Assembly (NCBI GenBank): GCA_947630475.1
Contig: CANRHR010000003.1
Span: 62,001 to 126,000, forward strand
Origin: an uncultured Clostridia bacterium
Lineage (GTDB): Bacteria; Bacillota; Clostridia; Lachnospirales; CAG-274
DNA: 64,000 nucleotides
Reading direction: 5' to 3'
Both the position numbers and the translations under genes were made by a program. Positions 7,207 to 17,359 of this stretch are shown here, in pieces (the first letter of the stretch is position 1; the number at the start of each line of letters is the position of its first letter). The notes beneath the pieces are model-generated. The model did not search any database, was not told the DNA's origin, and saw nothing but the letters and a program-made list of their open reading frames with translations.

Positions 7207-9939
7207 TTAAAGTAAAGCTTCTGCCTTATCATAATCAAAATTTTCAACATATTCCAAAACCTTTATTAATATTGCAGAGCTTTTTTTATCTAACCTAATT
7301 GTTTTGATTTCCGAAAGCAAATCATCAACTCTCAAAGAATCAATTTCATGTATAGCTTGCTTAAGCTGTGCCATAAGATCATTAATCTCATCTTTCTCAA
7401 CTATCTTGCTGCCATTTCTAAATTCTTCCTCCTTATCGGGATATGCTTTTTGAATTTTTATTATAACTGTATTTACCATACCTGCAAGAATAAATATATT
7501 ATCATCTATAAACTGTACATCTTCGTTATTGCCTGCCTTTTCAAGCAAAGCCGCAAGTTCGCTTATTTCAATTGCTCCTATGCTTTTTGATGAGCCTTTA
7601 ATACCATGTACTTTTATTACAAACTCTTTAAAAAATCCCTGCTTATAGGCATCAATCATTTCATTTAATATCTGAGATGTTGTTTTTGCGTAACTCTTTA
7701 ATATATTGATATAATCCTTGGCAGTTCCGCCGCAGTATTCAATACCTATGCCTATATCAAGATACTTAATTTTTTCCGCCTCAACAAGCAACTCTTTGCT
7801 TGCATTATCCATTTTTGCCTCAGGCTTGCTCTTTATTTGCTTTTCCTTCGGTATCCATTTATGCATTATATTATAAAGCTTAACGCTCTCTATCGGCTTG
7901 GCAAGAAAATCATTCATTCCGGCATTTAAAAACATCTCTTTAACGCCCGATATAGCATTGGCTGTAAGCGCTATAATAGGAACATTTTTGCAGTAATCGT
8001 CATCAATGCTTCTTATAACCTTTGTTGTATCAACGCCGTCCATAATAGGCATCATATGATCCATAAAAATCAAATCATAATTTTTATTTTCCTTTACCAG
8101 ATTAACAGCATCCTCCCCTGATATTGCCGTTGTTACATTAACCATATATTTAAGCAGAAAGCCTTCTATAACGCTAAGATTTACGGCATTGTCGTCAACC
8201 ACCAATATTCTGGCATCCGGCGCTTGAAAGACAGACATTTTCTTTAATATTGTTTTTTTGCTTTTATTTATACTGCTGTTTAATACGCCGGCAATCGATG
8301 TTATAAATATAGGCTTTCTGAGTATTGTTTCGTTATCCAACACATTAACCTTAACAAAATCATTTCTATCCTCAAGCAGAACAAACTTAACCTTAGGATA
8401 ATTTTTGGCACAGCCTTTAACAACGGCAAAAGCTGTTTTAAATTCGTAAAAAATATGAGTGTATTCATCGGCATTTTTAAGCTTATCGTTAAAGGTGTTT
8501 AAATCATAACATCTGACTATAGATACCCCCATATTTTCAATAGAATCTGCAATTGAATCCACCGTAAAACTTCTTGAATCATAAATAAGAATTTTATACT
8601 TTTCGGGATTTTCTATAGAAACAATCCTCTCTGATTTTTCTATTGTTTGGGGAATATATACAGTAAGTGTAGTACCTCCGCCGTAAACGCTTTTTACAGT
8701 TATTTCACCGCCCATAAGCCCTACCAATCTTTTTGTAATTGCAAGCCCTAAACCGGTACCCATAGTATTTCTGTTTCTTCTTGTATCAACCTGTTCAAAT
8801 TCATTAAAAATCAGACCCAAGTCTTCATCCTTTATTCCTACTCCCGTATCGATAGCCTCAAATTTAACCATTATATCGCCGTGGCCAATATTTTCAAAAT
8901 CCACATTAAGCTTTACATATCCATCGGAAGTAAATTTTGTTGCATTTCCCAAAATATTTATAAGTATCTGTTTAATTCTTATTTCATCGCCTATAAGCAT
9001 AGATGGCATTTGTGAATTTACATTTACAAGAAGTTCTATAGGCTTTTCTCCGATTTTGCTGTCTACAATTATAACAGCGTCGTTAAGCACAGATGCCACA
9101 TCATATTTAGAGTTAATAATTTCCATTTTTCCGGAATCTATTTTGGAAAAATCCAATATATCATTTAAGAGCGTAAGCAGAGTTTCCGAAGATGAATTTA
9201 TAACCCTAACCTTTTCGTAAACCTTTGGCGACATTTCATCTTCAACAAGCATAAGCTCGCTCATGCCCATAATAGCATTCATAGGCGTACGAATCTCATG
9301 GCTCATATTTGCCAAAAAATCCGATTTTGCTCTAACAGCCTTTTTTATCTCCTGATTTTTCTTTTCAAGGTCATTTAAAAGCAGACTGTTGTTTCTGTAA
9401 AAATATAACAAACAGGCGCAAATAATAGCAAGAGAAATAAAAACATTAAAAGTAAAAAAAACATCCTGCATAACCTCACTCATATAATAAGTGGGGACAG
9501 CGTCTTTATATCTTATGTTAAGATATATATACTCAACAAGGCAGATAGTAAGAAAAAACGGCTTATACCAACTTAATTTAGCCCCAACATCATAGAAAAA
9601 TGTAAGCACTAAAAACGTTGCTATCAAATAATATTGAGTACCCAAACTAAGGCCCAAATAATGTATGCTTATCATAAGCTTTATTAAAATGGTAAAAAAA
9701 AGCACATAAAGTGATCTGTTCCAATATTTTATACCTTTTTGAACAAAATTAATGCATACAAAAGCAACAAAGGCAAAAATCACATCTATAACCGAAATTC
9801 TGTAAAAACGAAGATGCCAAAAAATAAATGCATATCCAACATAAAATATAAAACAAATAATATTTATAAAAAAAATCGGAACATAATACTTTTTATTATC
9901 TGCATTTACAAAATCCGGTAATCTAAAAAAGCCTTTCAT
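7207..9939 (-). CDS. Membrane hybrid sensor histidine kinase with receiver and HPt domains
   Basis: A 910-residue kinase starting at ATG 9939 (MKGFFRLPDF) after GAGGGTGA. In order: about six membrane segments (20-185), a coiled linker, HisKA with phospho-His214 in NMSHEIRTPMNAI, HATPase with N box NATK and GTGLGLAITKRLVGLMGG, a receiver-like region at about 447-560 lacking the normal acidic pocket, a true receiver with Asp627 (LIFMDHMMPIMDG), and an HPt domain with His778 (KVHGIKGSSKSIG). This is an internal four-step phosphorelay ending on HPt, probably passing phosphate to the regulator at 6769-7152. The signal is probably sensed in or at the membrane. Bases 9940-10212 upstream hold no gene. 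Confidence 0.9.
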   Translation of the reverse strand: MKGFFRLPDFVNADNKKYYVPIFFINIICFIFYVGYAFIFWHLRFYRISVIDVIFAFVAFVCINFVQKGIKYWNRSLYVLFFTILIKLMISIHYLGLSLGTQYYLIATFLVLTFFYDVGAKLSWYKPFFLTICLVEYIYLNIRYKDAVPTYYMSEVMQDVFFTFNVFISLAIICACLLYFYRNNSLLLNDLEKKNQEIKKAVRAKSDFLANMSHEIRTPMNAIMGMSELMLVEDEMSPKVYEKVRVINSSSETLLTLLNDILDFSKIDSGKMEIINSKYDVASVLNDAVIIVDSKIGEKPIELLVNVNSQMPSMLIGDEIRIKQILINILGNATKFTSDGYVKLNVDFENIGHGDIMVKFEAIDTGVGIKDEDLGLIFNEFEQVDTRRNRNTMGTGLGLAITKRLVGLMGGEITVKSVYGGGTTLTVYIPQTIEKSERIVSIENPEKYKILIYDSRSFTVDSIADSIENMGVSIVRCYDLNTFNDKLKNADEYTHIFYEFKTAFAVVKGCAKNYPKVKFVLLEDRNDFVKVNVLDNETILRKPIFITSIAGVLNSSINKSKKTILKKMSVFQAPDARILVVDDNAVNLSVIEGFLLKYMVNVTTAISGEDAVNLVKENKNYDLIFMDHMMPIMDGVDTTKVIRSIDDDYCKNVPIIALTANAISGVKEMFLNAGMNDFLAKPIESVKLYNIMHKWIPKEKQIKSKPEAKMDNASKELLVEAEKIKYLDIGIGIEYCGGTAKDYINILKSYAKTTSQILNEMIDAYKQGFFKEFVIKVHGIKGSSKSIGAIEISELAALLEKAGNNEDVQFIDDNIFILAGMVNTVIIKIQKAYPDKEEEFRNGSKIVEKDEINDLMAQLKQAIHEIDSLRVDDLLSEIKTIRLDKKSSAILIKVLEYVENFDYDKAEALL

Positions 9940-10212
9940 AGCTTCACCCTCTAACAATAAAAAAATATCACAAAACCTACTCAAATCAAACTTTATTCAT
10001 ATATATTATATATCAAAATGCCAATTTTTCAATAACTTTTAAGAAAGTTTTTTAAAATATTGCCATATAAATTCTTTTGTTATTTTGTCTGCAAAATTTA
10101 ACTTTTTTAATTTGTTAAAATTATTTCTTAAAATCAGAGTTTAGTTATAAATTAATTGGGTATAGTTAGTATATCGGAATTTTAAAATATTGTTAATTAA
10201 GGAGTGATGGTT

Positions 10213-11883
10213 TTGGAAATAATAAGCTTTATTTTAATTATATCTCAATTATTTTTTACAGTTATAGCCGCAATGTATTTTTATTTAACGCTAAAATCGC
10301 AATACGGATCAAAACCCGCAAAAAAGCCCGAGTACAAAAAAGAAGCCCAGCGTCTTTATAAAATGAGATGCGTAAGATTAACCGAGCCGTTATCCGAAAA
10401 AACAAGGCCGGAAGAAATTAATCAGATAATAGGTCAGGATAAGGGAATTAAAGCATTGAGAGCTGCATTATGCGGAGAAAATCCTCAGCATATTTTAATT
10501 TACGGCCCTCCCGGAGTAGGCAAAACAGCCGCCGCCAGATTAATTCTTGAGGAAGCCAAAAACAACAAAAAATCTCCTTTTAAATCAAACGCAAAATTTG
10601 TTGAATTAGATGCAACAACGCTTCAGTTCGATGAAAGAAGCATAGCCGACCCATTGATAGGCTCTGTTCATGATCCCATATATCAGGGCGCAGGATCATT
10701 CGGATCTGCCGGAATACCTCAGCCTAAAGAAGGAGCTGTAACAAAAGCCCACGGAGGCGTGTTGTTTATAGATGAAATAGGTGAGTTGCATCCTATCCAA
10801 ATGAACAAGCTTCTTAAAGTTTTGGAGGACAGAAAAGTTTTTTTTACAAGCTCATATTATAACAGTGATGACAAAAACATACCCGGATATATAAAAGATA
10901 TTTTTGAATGTGGTCTTCCTGCCGATTTTAGGCTTATAGGAGCAACAACAAGATCTCCCGAAGAAATTCCGCCGGCGCTTAGAAGCCGCTGCACGGAAAT
11001 ATATTTCGATTCGCTTAATGAAGATGAAATTGAACTTATAGGAGAAAATGCCTGCGCAAACTTAGGCGTCAACTTTGAAAACGGCGTGCTTAATACCCTG
11101 TCAAAATATTGCTCAAACGGAAGAAGCGCCGTTAATTTAATACAAGCCGCATATTCATATGCCGAAAATGAAAATAGATTTTTTATAAAAAAAGCTGATC
11201 TGGAACAGGCAATACAAATGAGCAGACTCATACCAAAATATATAAAAAAAATAAATGCTTCTCCCGAAATAGGATATGTAAATGCTTTGGGTGTTTCGGG
11301 CTTTGAAGGAATTATGCTGGGGCTTGAAGCGTATGTAAAAAAAGCTTCCCCAAATGAAGAATCCGTTATTAAAATAACAGGGGTTGCCAATGAGCAGATT
11401 ATAAAAAACAAAAACGGAAGCATAAAAAGAAAAAGTACCGTTCGTGAATCAGTTGAAAATGCTCTGACGCTCATAAACGCCATAACGTCAATTGATTATA
11501 AAGATTATAATATACATTTAAATTTTCCCGGTGCAATACCCATTGACGGGCCATCTGCAGGCGCGGCAATTTTTACGGCATTATATTCTTCATTTTTTGA
11601 TCTTTATATAGACAACAAAACAGCCATAACAGGAGAAATAAGCATAAAAGGAAATATTCTGCCCGTAGGAGGAATAAAAGAAAAGCTTGATGCCGCAGCG
11701 CAGGCAGGAATAAAAACCGTTATAATGCCAAAATCAAATATGCAGGAAAACTTTAATAAGACAAACATTAACATAATACCTGTTGAAAACATAAACCAAC
11801 TTATCGAAGCCGTTTTTGAGCAGCAAATTTTCAACAATTCAAATATCGGTCTTTCTTCGGATTCCTTTCTGGATTTAGCATAG
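10213..11883 (+). CDS. lonB: ATP-dependent protease LonB
   Basis: A protein of about 556 residues with one N-terminal membrane segment, an AAA+ ATPase (Walker A GPPGVGKTAAARL, Walker B LFIDEIGEL) and a Lon-type protease domain with Ser/Lys dyad motifs GPSAGAA and GGIKEKLDAA. It lacks the long Lon N-terminal domain, as in Bacillus LonB, a membrane-associated protease linked to sporulation. I favour the TTG start at 10213 because AAGGAG ends eight bases before it; ATG 10207 and GTG 10204 lie too close to that site. It is monocistronic and convergent with polC, with an R-type hairpin between them. Confidence 0.92.
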   Translation: MEIISFILIISQLFFTVIAAMYFYLTLKSQYGSKPAKKPEYKKEAQRLYKMRCVRLTEPLSEKTRPEEINQIIGQDKGIKALRAALCGENPQHILIYGPPGVGKTAAARLILEEAKNNKKSPFKSNAKFVELDATTLQFDERSIADPLIGSVHDPIYQGAGSFGSAGIPQPKEGAVTKAHGGVLFIDEIGELHPIQMNKLLKVLEDRKVFFTSSYYNSDDKNIPGYIKDIFECGLPADFRLIGATTRSPEEIPPALRSRCTEIYFDSLNEDEIELIGENACANLGVNFENGVLNTLSKYCSNGRSAVNLIQAAYSYAENENRFFIKKADLEQAIQMSRLIPKYIKKINASPEIGYVNALGVSGFEGIMLGLEAYVKKASPNEESVIKITGVANEQIIKNKNGSIKRKSTVRESVENALTLINAITSIDYKDYNIHLNFPGAIPIDGPSAGAAIFTALYSSFFDLYIDNKTAITGEISIKGNILPVGGIKEKLDAAAQAGIKTVIMPKSNMQENFNKTNINIIPVENINQLIEAVFEQQIFNNSNIGLSSDSFLDLA

Positions 11884-11891
11884 AATAAATA

Positions 11892-11948
11892 TTGACAGTC
11901 TGCCCACCGCCTAAAAGGTGGTGGGACTTACTTAGTCGGTTAAAATAA
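11892..11948 (+). repeat. R element tail with strong hairpin between lonB and polC, copy R2
   Basis: It begins with ATTGACAGTCTG, the same bases that end the L elements, then forms a 9-bp stem CCCACCGCC/GGTGGTGGG (11903-11911, 11917-11925, one G-T pair, loop TAAAA), then carries the R tail GGACTTACTTAGTCGGTTAAAATAA. The hairpin probably serves as a terminator for both convergent genes. The end of the repeat overlaps the last codons of polC. Confidence 0.6.
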
Positions 11949-14900
11949 TGTAAGCTGATTTGTTTCCGGTATACCGTCCAAAACGCCGTTTTGTTTTAAA
12001 AGCATTGTAACTGTTTTGCTTACATCGGTTCTGTTTCTAAATTCCTCTATGGTTTCAAATTCTCCGTCTTTTCTTGCTTCAATAATACTTAAAGCCGCAT
12101 TTTCTCCAAGTCCCTGAACAGTGCACAACGGAGGAAGCAAACCATCCGGCAAAACCTTAAATTTAACTGAATCTGATTCATACAAATCCATTTTTACAAA
12201 TTTTAATCCTCTTGCATAAAGCTCATTAACAAGCTCCAGCATTGTAAGCATGGATTTATCCCTTGCGGAAGCTTCTTTACCCATATTTTTTATTTCCCTA
12301 AGCTTTTGCTTAACCTTTTCTCTGCCAAAACACATTATACTGTAGTCAAAATCTTCCACTTTAACAGAAAAACAAGCCGCATAAAATGCATAAGGATAAT
12401 TTATTTTAAAATAACCTATCCTAAAAGTATTTGTAACATATGCAACAGCATGACCTTTAGGAAACATATATTTTATCTTTTTGCATGAATCTATATACCA
12501 CTGAGGAACATCTTTATCACGCATAGCCGCTTCAAATTCCGGGGTTAATCCTTTTCCTTTTCTTACGGATTCCATTATTGAAAATGCCGTTTTATTTTCA
12601 AGCCCCTTTAAAATCAAGTATACCATTATATCATCTCTTGTAGGGATAACATCCTTTAAGGTACATATTCCATTGTTTATAAGCTCCTGAGCATTTCCGT
12701 TCCAAACATCAGTTCCGTGAGAAAGCCCTGATATTTTAACCAGATCCGAAAATGTAGACGGCTGAGTTTCAATTAGCATTTGCCTTACAAAATTCGTGCC
12801 AAACTCGGGAAGCCCTAACGAGCCGGTATTACATTCTATATCTTCTTCACTCAAACCCAAGGCTTTTGGCGATGTAAATAATGATAATGTAGCTTTATCA
12901 TTCATAGGTGTTAAAAGAGGATCGAAGCCTGTTATATCATAAAACATTCTCAGCATTGTAGGAACATCATGCCCCAGCATATCAAGCTTTAAAAGATTAT
13001 CATGAATAGAATGAAAATCATAATGTGTTGTTTTAACTATAGAATCAAAATCATTTGCAGGTCGCTGAACAGGCGTAAAATTATAGATAGAATTATCACT
13101 AGGAACAACAATAAGTCCTCCCGGGTGCTGCCCCGTTGTGCGTTTAACCCCTACGCAGCCCATGGCAAGCCTGCGCATTTCGGCGGAATGCATGGTAATA
13201 TTTCTTTGCTCACAATATTTTTTTACATATCCAAACGCAGTTTTATCCTGCAATGTAGAAACTGTTCCCGCCTTAAATACATGACCGTCGCCAAAAAGAG
13301 TTTCACAGTATCTGTGAGCCTTAAGCTGATATTCTCCCGAGAAATTAAGATCAATATCAGGCTCTTTATCGCCGTTAAAACCAAGAAAAGTTTCAAAGGG
13401 TATTGCTTGTCCGTCTTTTTTAAGATCTGCGCCACATATAGGGCATTTTTTATCGGGAAGATCAAAGCCGGAATTTCCGGCAACCGCTTTAACTTCATCT
13501 GATTCAAAATCTGAATATTTGCATTTTGGGCATACGTAATGGGGATCAAGAGGATTAACCTCGGTTATTCCTGCCATAGTTGCAACAAAAGATGAGCCTA
13601 CGGAGCCTCTTGAACCAACTATATACCCATTTTCGTTTGAATTTTTAACAAGCTTTTGCGCTATAACATACAAAACCGCAAATCCGTTGTTTATTATCGA
13701 ATTAAGCTCTTTAGTAAGTCTTTCTTCTATATTGGGCGGCAAAGGATCTCCATATATGGATTTAGCCTTTTGCGTTGTGGTTTGGGTAAGTATATTTTCG
13801 GCATTATCCATTTTTGGCGGGAATGTACCTTTGGGAATCGGTCTGATATCTTCAATCAAATCAGCTATAAAGTTTGTGTTTTCAACAACAACCTCATAAG
13901 CCTTTTTTTCGCCAAGATAACTAAATTCTTCAAGCATTTCCTCTGTTGTTCTGTAAAACAAAGGCGCTTGATTATCAACATCCTTAAATCCATCTCCTGT
14001 CTGAACAATTCTTCTAAACATTTCATCTTCCGGATCCAAAAAATGACAATCGCAGGTTGCGGCGACCTTTTTATTATATTTTTCACCAAGCTCTATTATA
14101 GCTTTGTTAAGCTCTATAAGCTTTTCTTCGCTGTCAACACTTTTGCCGTTTTTGCTCTCGTTATTAATCATAAAACGATTGTTTCCCAATGGCTGAATTT
14201 CCAGATAATCATAAAAATCAACAATTTCTTTTATTGTTTCGGGCGGCTGATTTTCATAAAGCGCCGTATATAACTCTCCGGCTTCACAGGCAGAGCCTAA
14301 AATAAGCCCTTCTCTAAATTTCATAAGCTCACTTTTAGGTATCTTTGGGCGCCTTAAAAAATAATCGATATGTGCCTTTGAAATAAGCTCATAAAGGTTT
14401 CTTAAGCCTTTCATATTTTTTACAAGAATAATCGCATGATAATACTTTTTAATCATTCTTTTATCTATAGTTTCTGAAAATAAAGTATTTATTTGTTCGA
14501 GTTTTTCAATGCCTTTTTCTTTTAAAATATCAATACACTTTATAAATATCTCAGCCGTAGCCTCGGCATCTTCAACAGCTCTGTGATGATTTTCAAGGCT
14601 TATATCAAGCCTTTCACAAACAGTATCCAGCTTATGATTCTTAAGCTGAGGAAAAAGAGTTCGTGAAAGCTCAAGGGTATCCAAAACAGTATTTTCAACA
14701 ATAATATTATTCTTAATTGCCCAATGCCTTATAAAGCCCATATCAAACCCGGCATTATGAGCGACCAAAGCGGCGCTGCCGCAAAATTCAAAAAACTTAG
14801 GCATAACCTGCGCTTCATCTTCGGCATCCTTAAGCATATCATCAGTTATGCCTGTAAGCTTAATAATTTTTTCCGGCAAATTAATATGAGGATTTATAAA

Positions 14901-16250
14901 AACCGAAAATCTATCCTTAATTTTATTATTTTTTATCTTAACTGCTCCGATTTCAATAATTTTGTCACTTTCTTTTTTAAGGCCGGTTGTTTCAATATCA
15001 AAAACAACAAACTCACTGTTAAAATCCTGACCTTGGGCATTTTTCACAACCGAGCCCAAATCATCAACCAAATAAGCTTCACAGCCATAAAGTATTTTAA
15101 CGCCTGCCTTTTCACCGACATTCATCGCCTCGGGAAACGCTTGAACAACACCATGGTCGGTTATTGCTATTGCTCTATGTCCCCATTTTTTGGCTCTGTT
15201 TATGTAATCCTTAGCGCTTGTTATGCCATCCATCATACTCATTTGAGTATGCAGATGAAGCTCTACTCTCTTAACTGGCGCATTATCCATTCTTATTTCC
15301 GGCTCTTTTGCTCTGCATATTTCACTGGCCATAACAAGAGTTTCTTTTGCATATTCATCATAAATAACTTTTCCTTTTATCCTTACAAAGCTACCCTCTT
15401 TAACAAGATCTTCATATTTTTGGGCATATTCATCGGGATCGGTAAAAAATTTAAAGCTTATAGAATCACTTTTATCCGTTATATCAACCTTTAAGATATA
15501 ATTTCCTTTTTTGGTAGAAGTTACATCTCTTAAAAGCACCCTGCCCTCAAGTATAACCTCTTTGCCCTCAATCGCAGAATCTGCTATCTTGGTTGGCTTT
15601 TCATCTATTTCGGCTACTTTAAGCTTAACTCTTTTTCTCCTTACCGGCACAGATGTCTGCTCCTGAGGCTGAGAATGGCGAATTTGATTTTTGGAATATT
15701 CAGCGGCTTTTAAAATAATATCCTGCATTTGCTCTTTTGTAGGCTCATTGCTTACAGAGCTTTTATGCTCTTTAAAAATAACGTTTATTTTTTCATTAAA
15801 ACGCTGTTTTACAGCATTTTCTATAAAAGAATCTATCTTTTTTGCTTTAAATAAGAATGAGCTTTGATTATTTAAATTAATTATTAGATTATTTTCCTTA
15901 AGCTCCCACAACGATTCGCTTATAACAGAAAAGCAAACAGGGCTTAAAGCTTCAATAGCATTAACAATATTATCCCAATATTTTTCAATCTTACCTTTTA
16001 AATCAGATTCTATTATATAGCTTAAATTTATATCGACGTTTTTTAAATAAGGAAAACTGTTTTTTATATCATTCTCAAAATCGATCAAGCATCTTTCGTT
16101 AATAATTTTATTATGACAAAGAAAAATTTTCATTCTTTTATCATTTCTGTTAACACTTATATTAGATACTTCGGTATTCCCCAATACACTTTTAACATTT
16201 GCCGAAAGATCTATTCTCCCAAAAACTTCGGAAAAAACTTTTCTTCCCAT
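11940..16250 (-). CDS. polC: DNA polymerase III alpha subunit, Gram-positive type (PolC)
   Basis: A 1436-residue replicative polymerase starting at ATG 16250 (MGRKVFSEVFG) after AAGGGGA. Visible in order: an N-terminal region, an OB fold (about 225-320), a PHP domain (HLHTQMSMMDG) interrupted by a DnaQ-like 3'-5' exonuclease (FVVFDIETTGL, later HHRAVEDAEAT), a four-cysteine zinc site (CPKCKYSDF ... CPICGADL) and the polymerase core (KEPDIDLNFSG, FKAGTVSTLQDK). This is the leading-strand polymerase of low-GC Gram-positives and is essential. It is the last gene of the dxr-rseP-ispG-polC block, starting 13 bp after ispG. Confidence 0.97.
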   Translation of the reverse strand: MGRKVFSEVFGRIDLSANVKSVLGNTEVSNISVNRNDKRMKIFLCHNKIINERCLIDFENDIKNSFPYLKNVDINLSYIIESDLKGKIEKYWDNIVNAIEALSPVCFSVISESLWELKENNLIINLNNQSSFLFKAKKIDSFIENAVKQRFNEKINVIFKEHKSSVSNEPTKEQMQDIILKAAEYSKNQIRHSQPQEQTSVPVRRKRVKLKVAEIDEKPTKIADSAIEGKEVILEGRVLLRDVTSTKKGNYILKVDITDKSDSISFKFFTDPDEYAQKYEDLVKEGSFVRIKGKVIYDEYAKETLVMASEICRAKEPEIRMDNAPVKRVELHLHTQMSMMDGITSAKDYINRAKKWGHRAIAITDHGVVQAFPEAMNVGEKAGVKILYGCEAYLVDDLGSVVKNAQGQDFNSEFVVFDIETTGLKKESDKIIEIGAVKIKNNKIKDRFSVFINPHINLPEKIIKLTGITDDMLKDAEDEAQVMPKFFEFCGSAALVAHNAGFDMGFIRHWAIKNNIIVENTVLDTLELSRTLFPQLKNHKLDTVCERLDISLENHHRAVEDAEATAEIFIKCIDILKEKGIEKLEQINTLFSETIDKRMIKKYYHAIILVKNMKGLRNLYELISKAHIDYFLRRPKIPKSELMKFREGLILGSACEAGELYTALYENQPPETIKEIVDFYDYLEIQPLGNNRFMINNESKNGKSVDSEEKLIELNKAIIELGEKYNKKVAATCDCHFLDPEDEMFRRIVQTGDGFKDVDNQAPLFYRTTEEMLEEFSYLGEKKAYEVVVENTNFIADLIEDIRPIPKGTFPPKMDNAENILTQTTTQKAKSIYGDPLPPNIEERLTKELNSIINNGFAVLYVIAQKLVKNSNENGYIVGSRGSVGSSFVATMAGITEVNPLDPHYVCPKCKYSDFESDEVKAVAGNSGFDLPDKKCPICGADLKKDGQAIPFETFLGFNGDKEPDIDLNFSGEYQLKAHRYCETLFGDGHVFKAGTVSTLQDKTAFGYVKKYCEQRNITMHSAEMRRLAMGCVGVKRTTGQHPGGLIVVPSDNSIYNFTPVQRPANDFDSIVKTTHYDFHSIHDNLLKLDMLGHDVPTMLRMFYDITGFDPLLTPMNDKATLSLFTSPKALGLSEEDIECNTGSLGLPEFGTNFVRQMLIETQPSTFSDLVKISGLSHGTDVWNGNAQELINNGICTLKDVIPTRDDIMVYLILKGLENKTAFSIMESVRKGKGLTPEFEAAMRDKDVPQWYIDSCKKIKYMFPKGHAVAYVTNTFRIGYFKINYPYAFYAACFSVKVEDFDYSIMCFGREKVKQKLREIKNMGKEASARDKSMLTMLELVNELYARGLKFVKMDLYESDSVKFKVLPDGLLPPLCTVQGLGENAALSIIEARKDGEFETIEEFRNRTDVSKTVTMLLKQNGVLDGIPETNQLTLF

Positions 16251-16262
16251 CAAAACATCCCC

Positions 16263-17324
16263 TTAAAGCAGTTCTATCTCTTTCATAAGCTCATCTATAA
16301 GTTCACTTTCTCTGCATTTTTTAAGTATGGCTCCCTTTTTAAATATAAGCCCATAGCCCTTTCCTCCGGCTATTCCTATGTCGGCCTCCTTTGCCTCTCC
16401 CGGTCCGTTTACGGCGCAGCCCATAACCGCCACCTTAATTTCTTTATCAACGTTTGCAAGCATACTCTCAACTTTTTTGGCAATATCTATAAGATTAATT
16501 TCTGTTCTTCCGCAGGTCGGACAAGATATAAAATCAACTCCAAATTTTCTAAGACCCATACTTTTTAAAATTTCTCTTGCCGTCTTAACCTCTTCGACAG
16601 GATCGCCTGTAAGTGAAACCCTTATTGTATCACCTATCCCCATCGCCAAAATTGTCCCTATTCCAACAGCGGATTTTATAGAGCCTGTCCAAACAGTTCC
16701 CGATTCCGTTATTCCTAAATGAAGCGGATAATCTGTTTCTTTTGATAACATATTGTATGCTTCAATGCAAAACGGAACGTTTGATGCCTTTATAGATACA
16801 ACAATATCATAAAAATCAAACTTTTCCAATATTCTTATATGCCTTAATGCGCTTTCAACAAGCCCTTGTGCAGTTACAGAGCCGTATTTTTGAAGTATAT
16901 CCTTTTCGAGGGAGCCTGAATTTACGCCTATTCTGATAGGAATATTCTTTGATTTTGCCATATCGACAACAGCCTTTATCCTATCTTCACTTCCGATATT
17001 TCCCGGATTTATTCTAAGCTTGTCAACACCGTTTTCCATTACCTTAAGAGCAAGCCTGTAATCAAAATGTATATCGGCAACAAGAGGGATATTTATTTGC
17101 TTTTTTATCTCTGAAACAGCTTCGGCCGCTTTCATATCGGCAACCGCTACCCTTACTATTTCACAGCCTGCCGCCTCAAGAGCCTTAATTTGATTAACGG
17201 TTGAAAAAACGTCTCTTGTATCGGTATTACACATCGACTGAACTGCAATAGGGTTATTTCCTCCGATTTTAACCGAACCTATAGAAATTTCTTTTGTTTT
17301 TCTCCTTTTTATAAAGTTTTCCAT
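16263..17324 (-). CDS. ispG: 4-hydroxy-3-methylbut-2-en-1-yl diphosphate synthase (IspG/GcpE)
   Basis: A 353-residue iron-sulfur enzyme of the MEP isoprenoid pathway. It converts 2-C-methyl-erythritol 2,4-cyclodiphosphate to HMBPP. The start is ATG 17324 ([16 protein letters not shown]) with an AGGAGG site; a longer frame upstream lacks support. It has the TIM-barrel signature [11 protein letters not shown] and the C-terminal cluster ligands CPTCGRTE and GCAVNGPGE. The IspD/F/H steps are not in this window. It lies between rseP and polC in an order common in Clostridia, giving two MEP genes (with dxr) in one operon. Confidence 0.96.
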   Translation of the reverse strand: MENFIKRRKTKEISIGSVKIGGNNPIAVQSMCNTDTRDVFSTVNQIKALEAAGCEIVRVAVADMKAAEAVSEIKKQINIPLVADIHFDYRLALKVMENGVDKLRINPGNIGSEDRIKAVVDMAKSKNIPIRIGVNSGSLEKDILQKYGSVTAQGLVESALRHIRILEKFDFYDIVVSIKASNVPFCIEAYNMLSKETDYPLHLGITESGTVWTGSIKSAVGIGTILAMGIGDTIRVSLTGDPVEEVKTAREILKSMGLRKFGVDFISCPTCGRTEINLIDIAKKVESMLANVDKEIKVAVMGCAVNGPGEAKEADIGIAGGKGYGLIFKKGAILKKCRESELIDELMKEIELL

Positions 17325-17359
17325 AAATTTTCCCTCCTGTATACCAACAACCATCGGTC

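Noticed and set aside
10857-11483. 208-residue minus-strand ORF inside lonB
   Set aside because: Antisense to the LonB AAA+ and protease coding region; no recognisable motif.
13656-14273. 205-residue plus-strand ORF inside polC
   Set aside because: Same reason: antisense shadow with low-complexity hydrophobic sequence and no convincing ribosome binding site.
14724-15494. 256-residue ORF on the plus strand inside polC
   Set aside because: Antisense to clearly conserved PolC exonuclease/PHP coding sequence; composition is Phe/Asn/Lys-rich without domains, a shadow frame.
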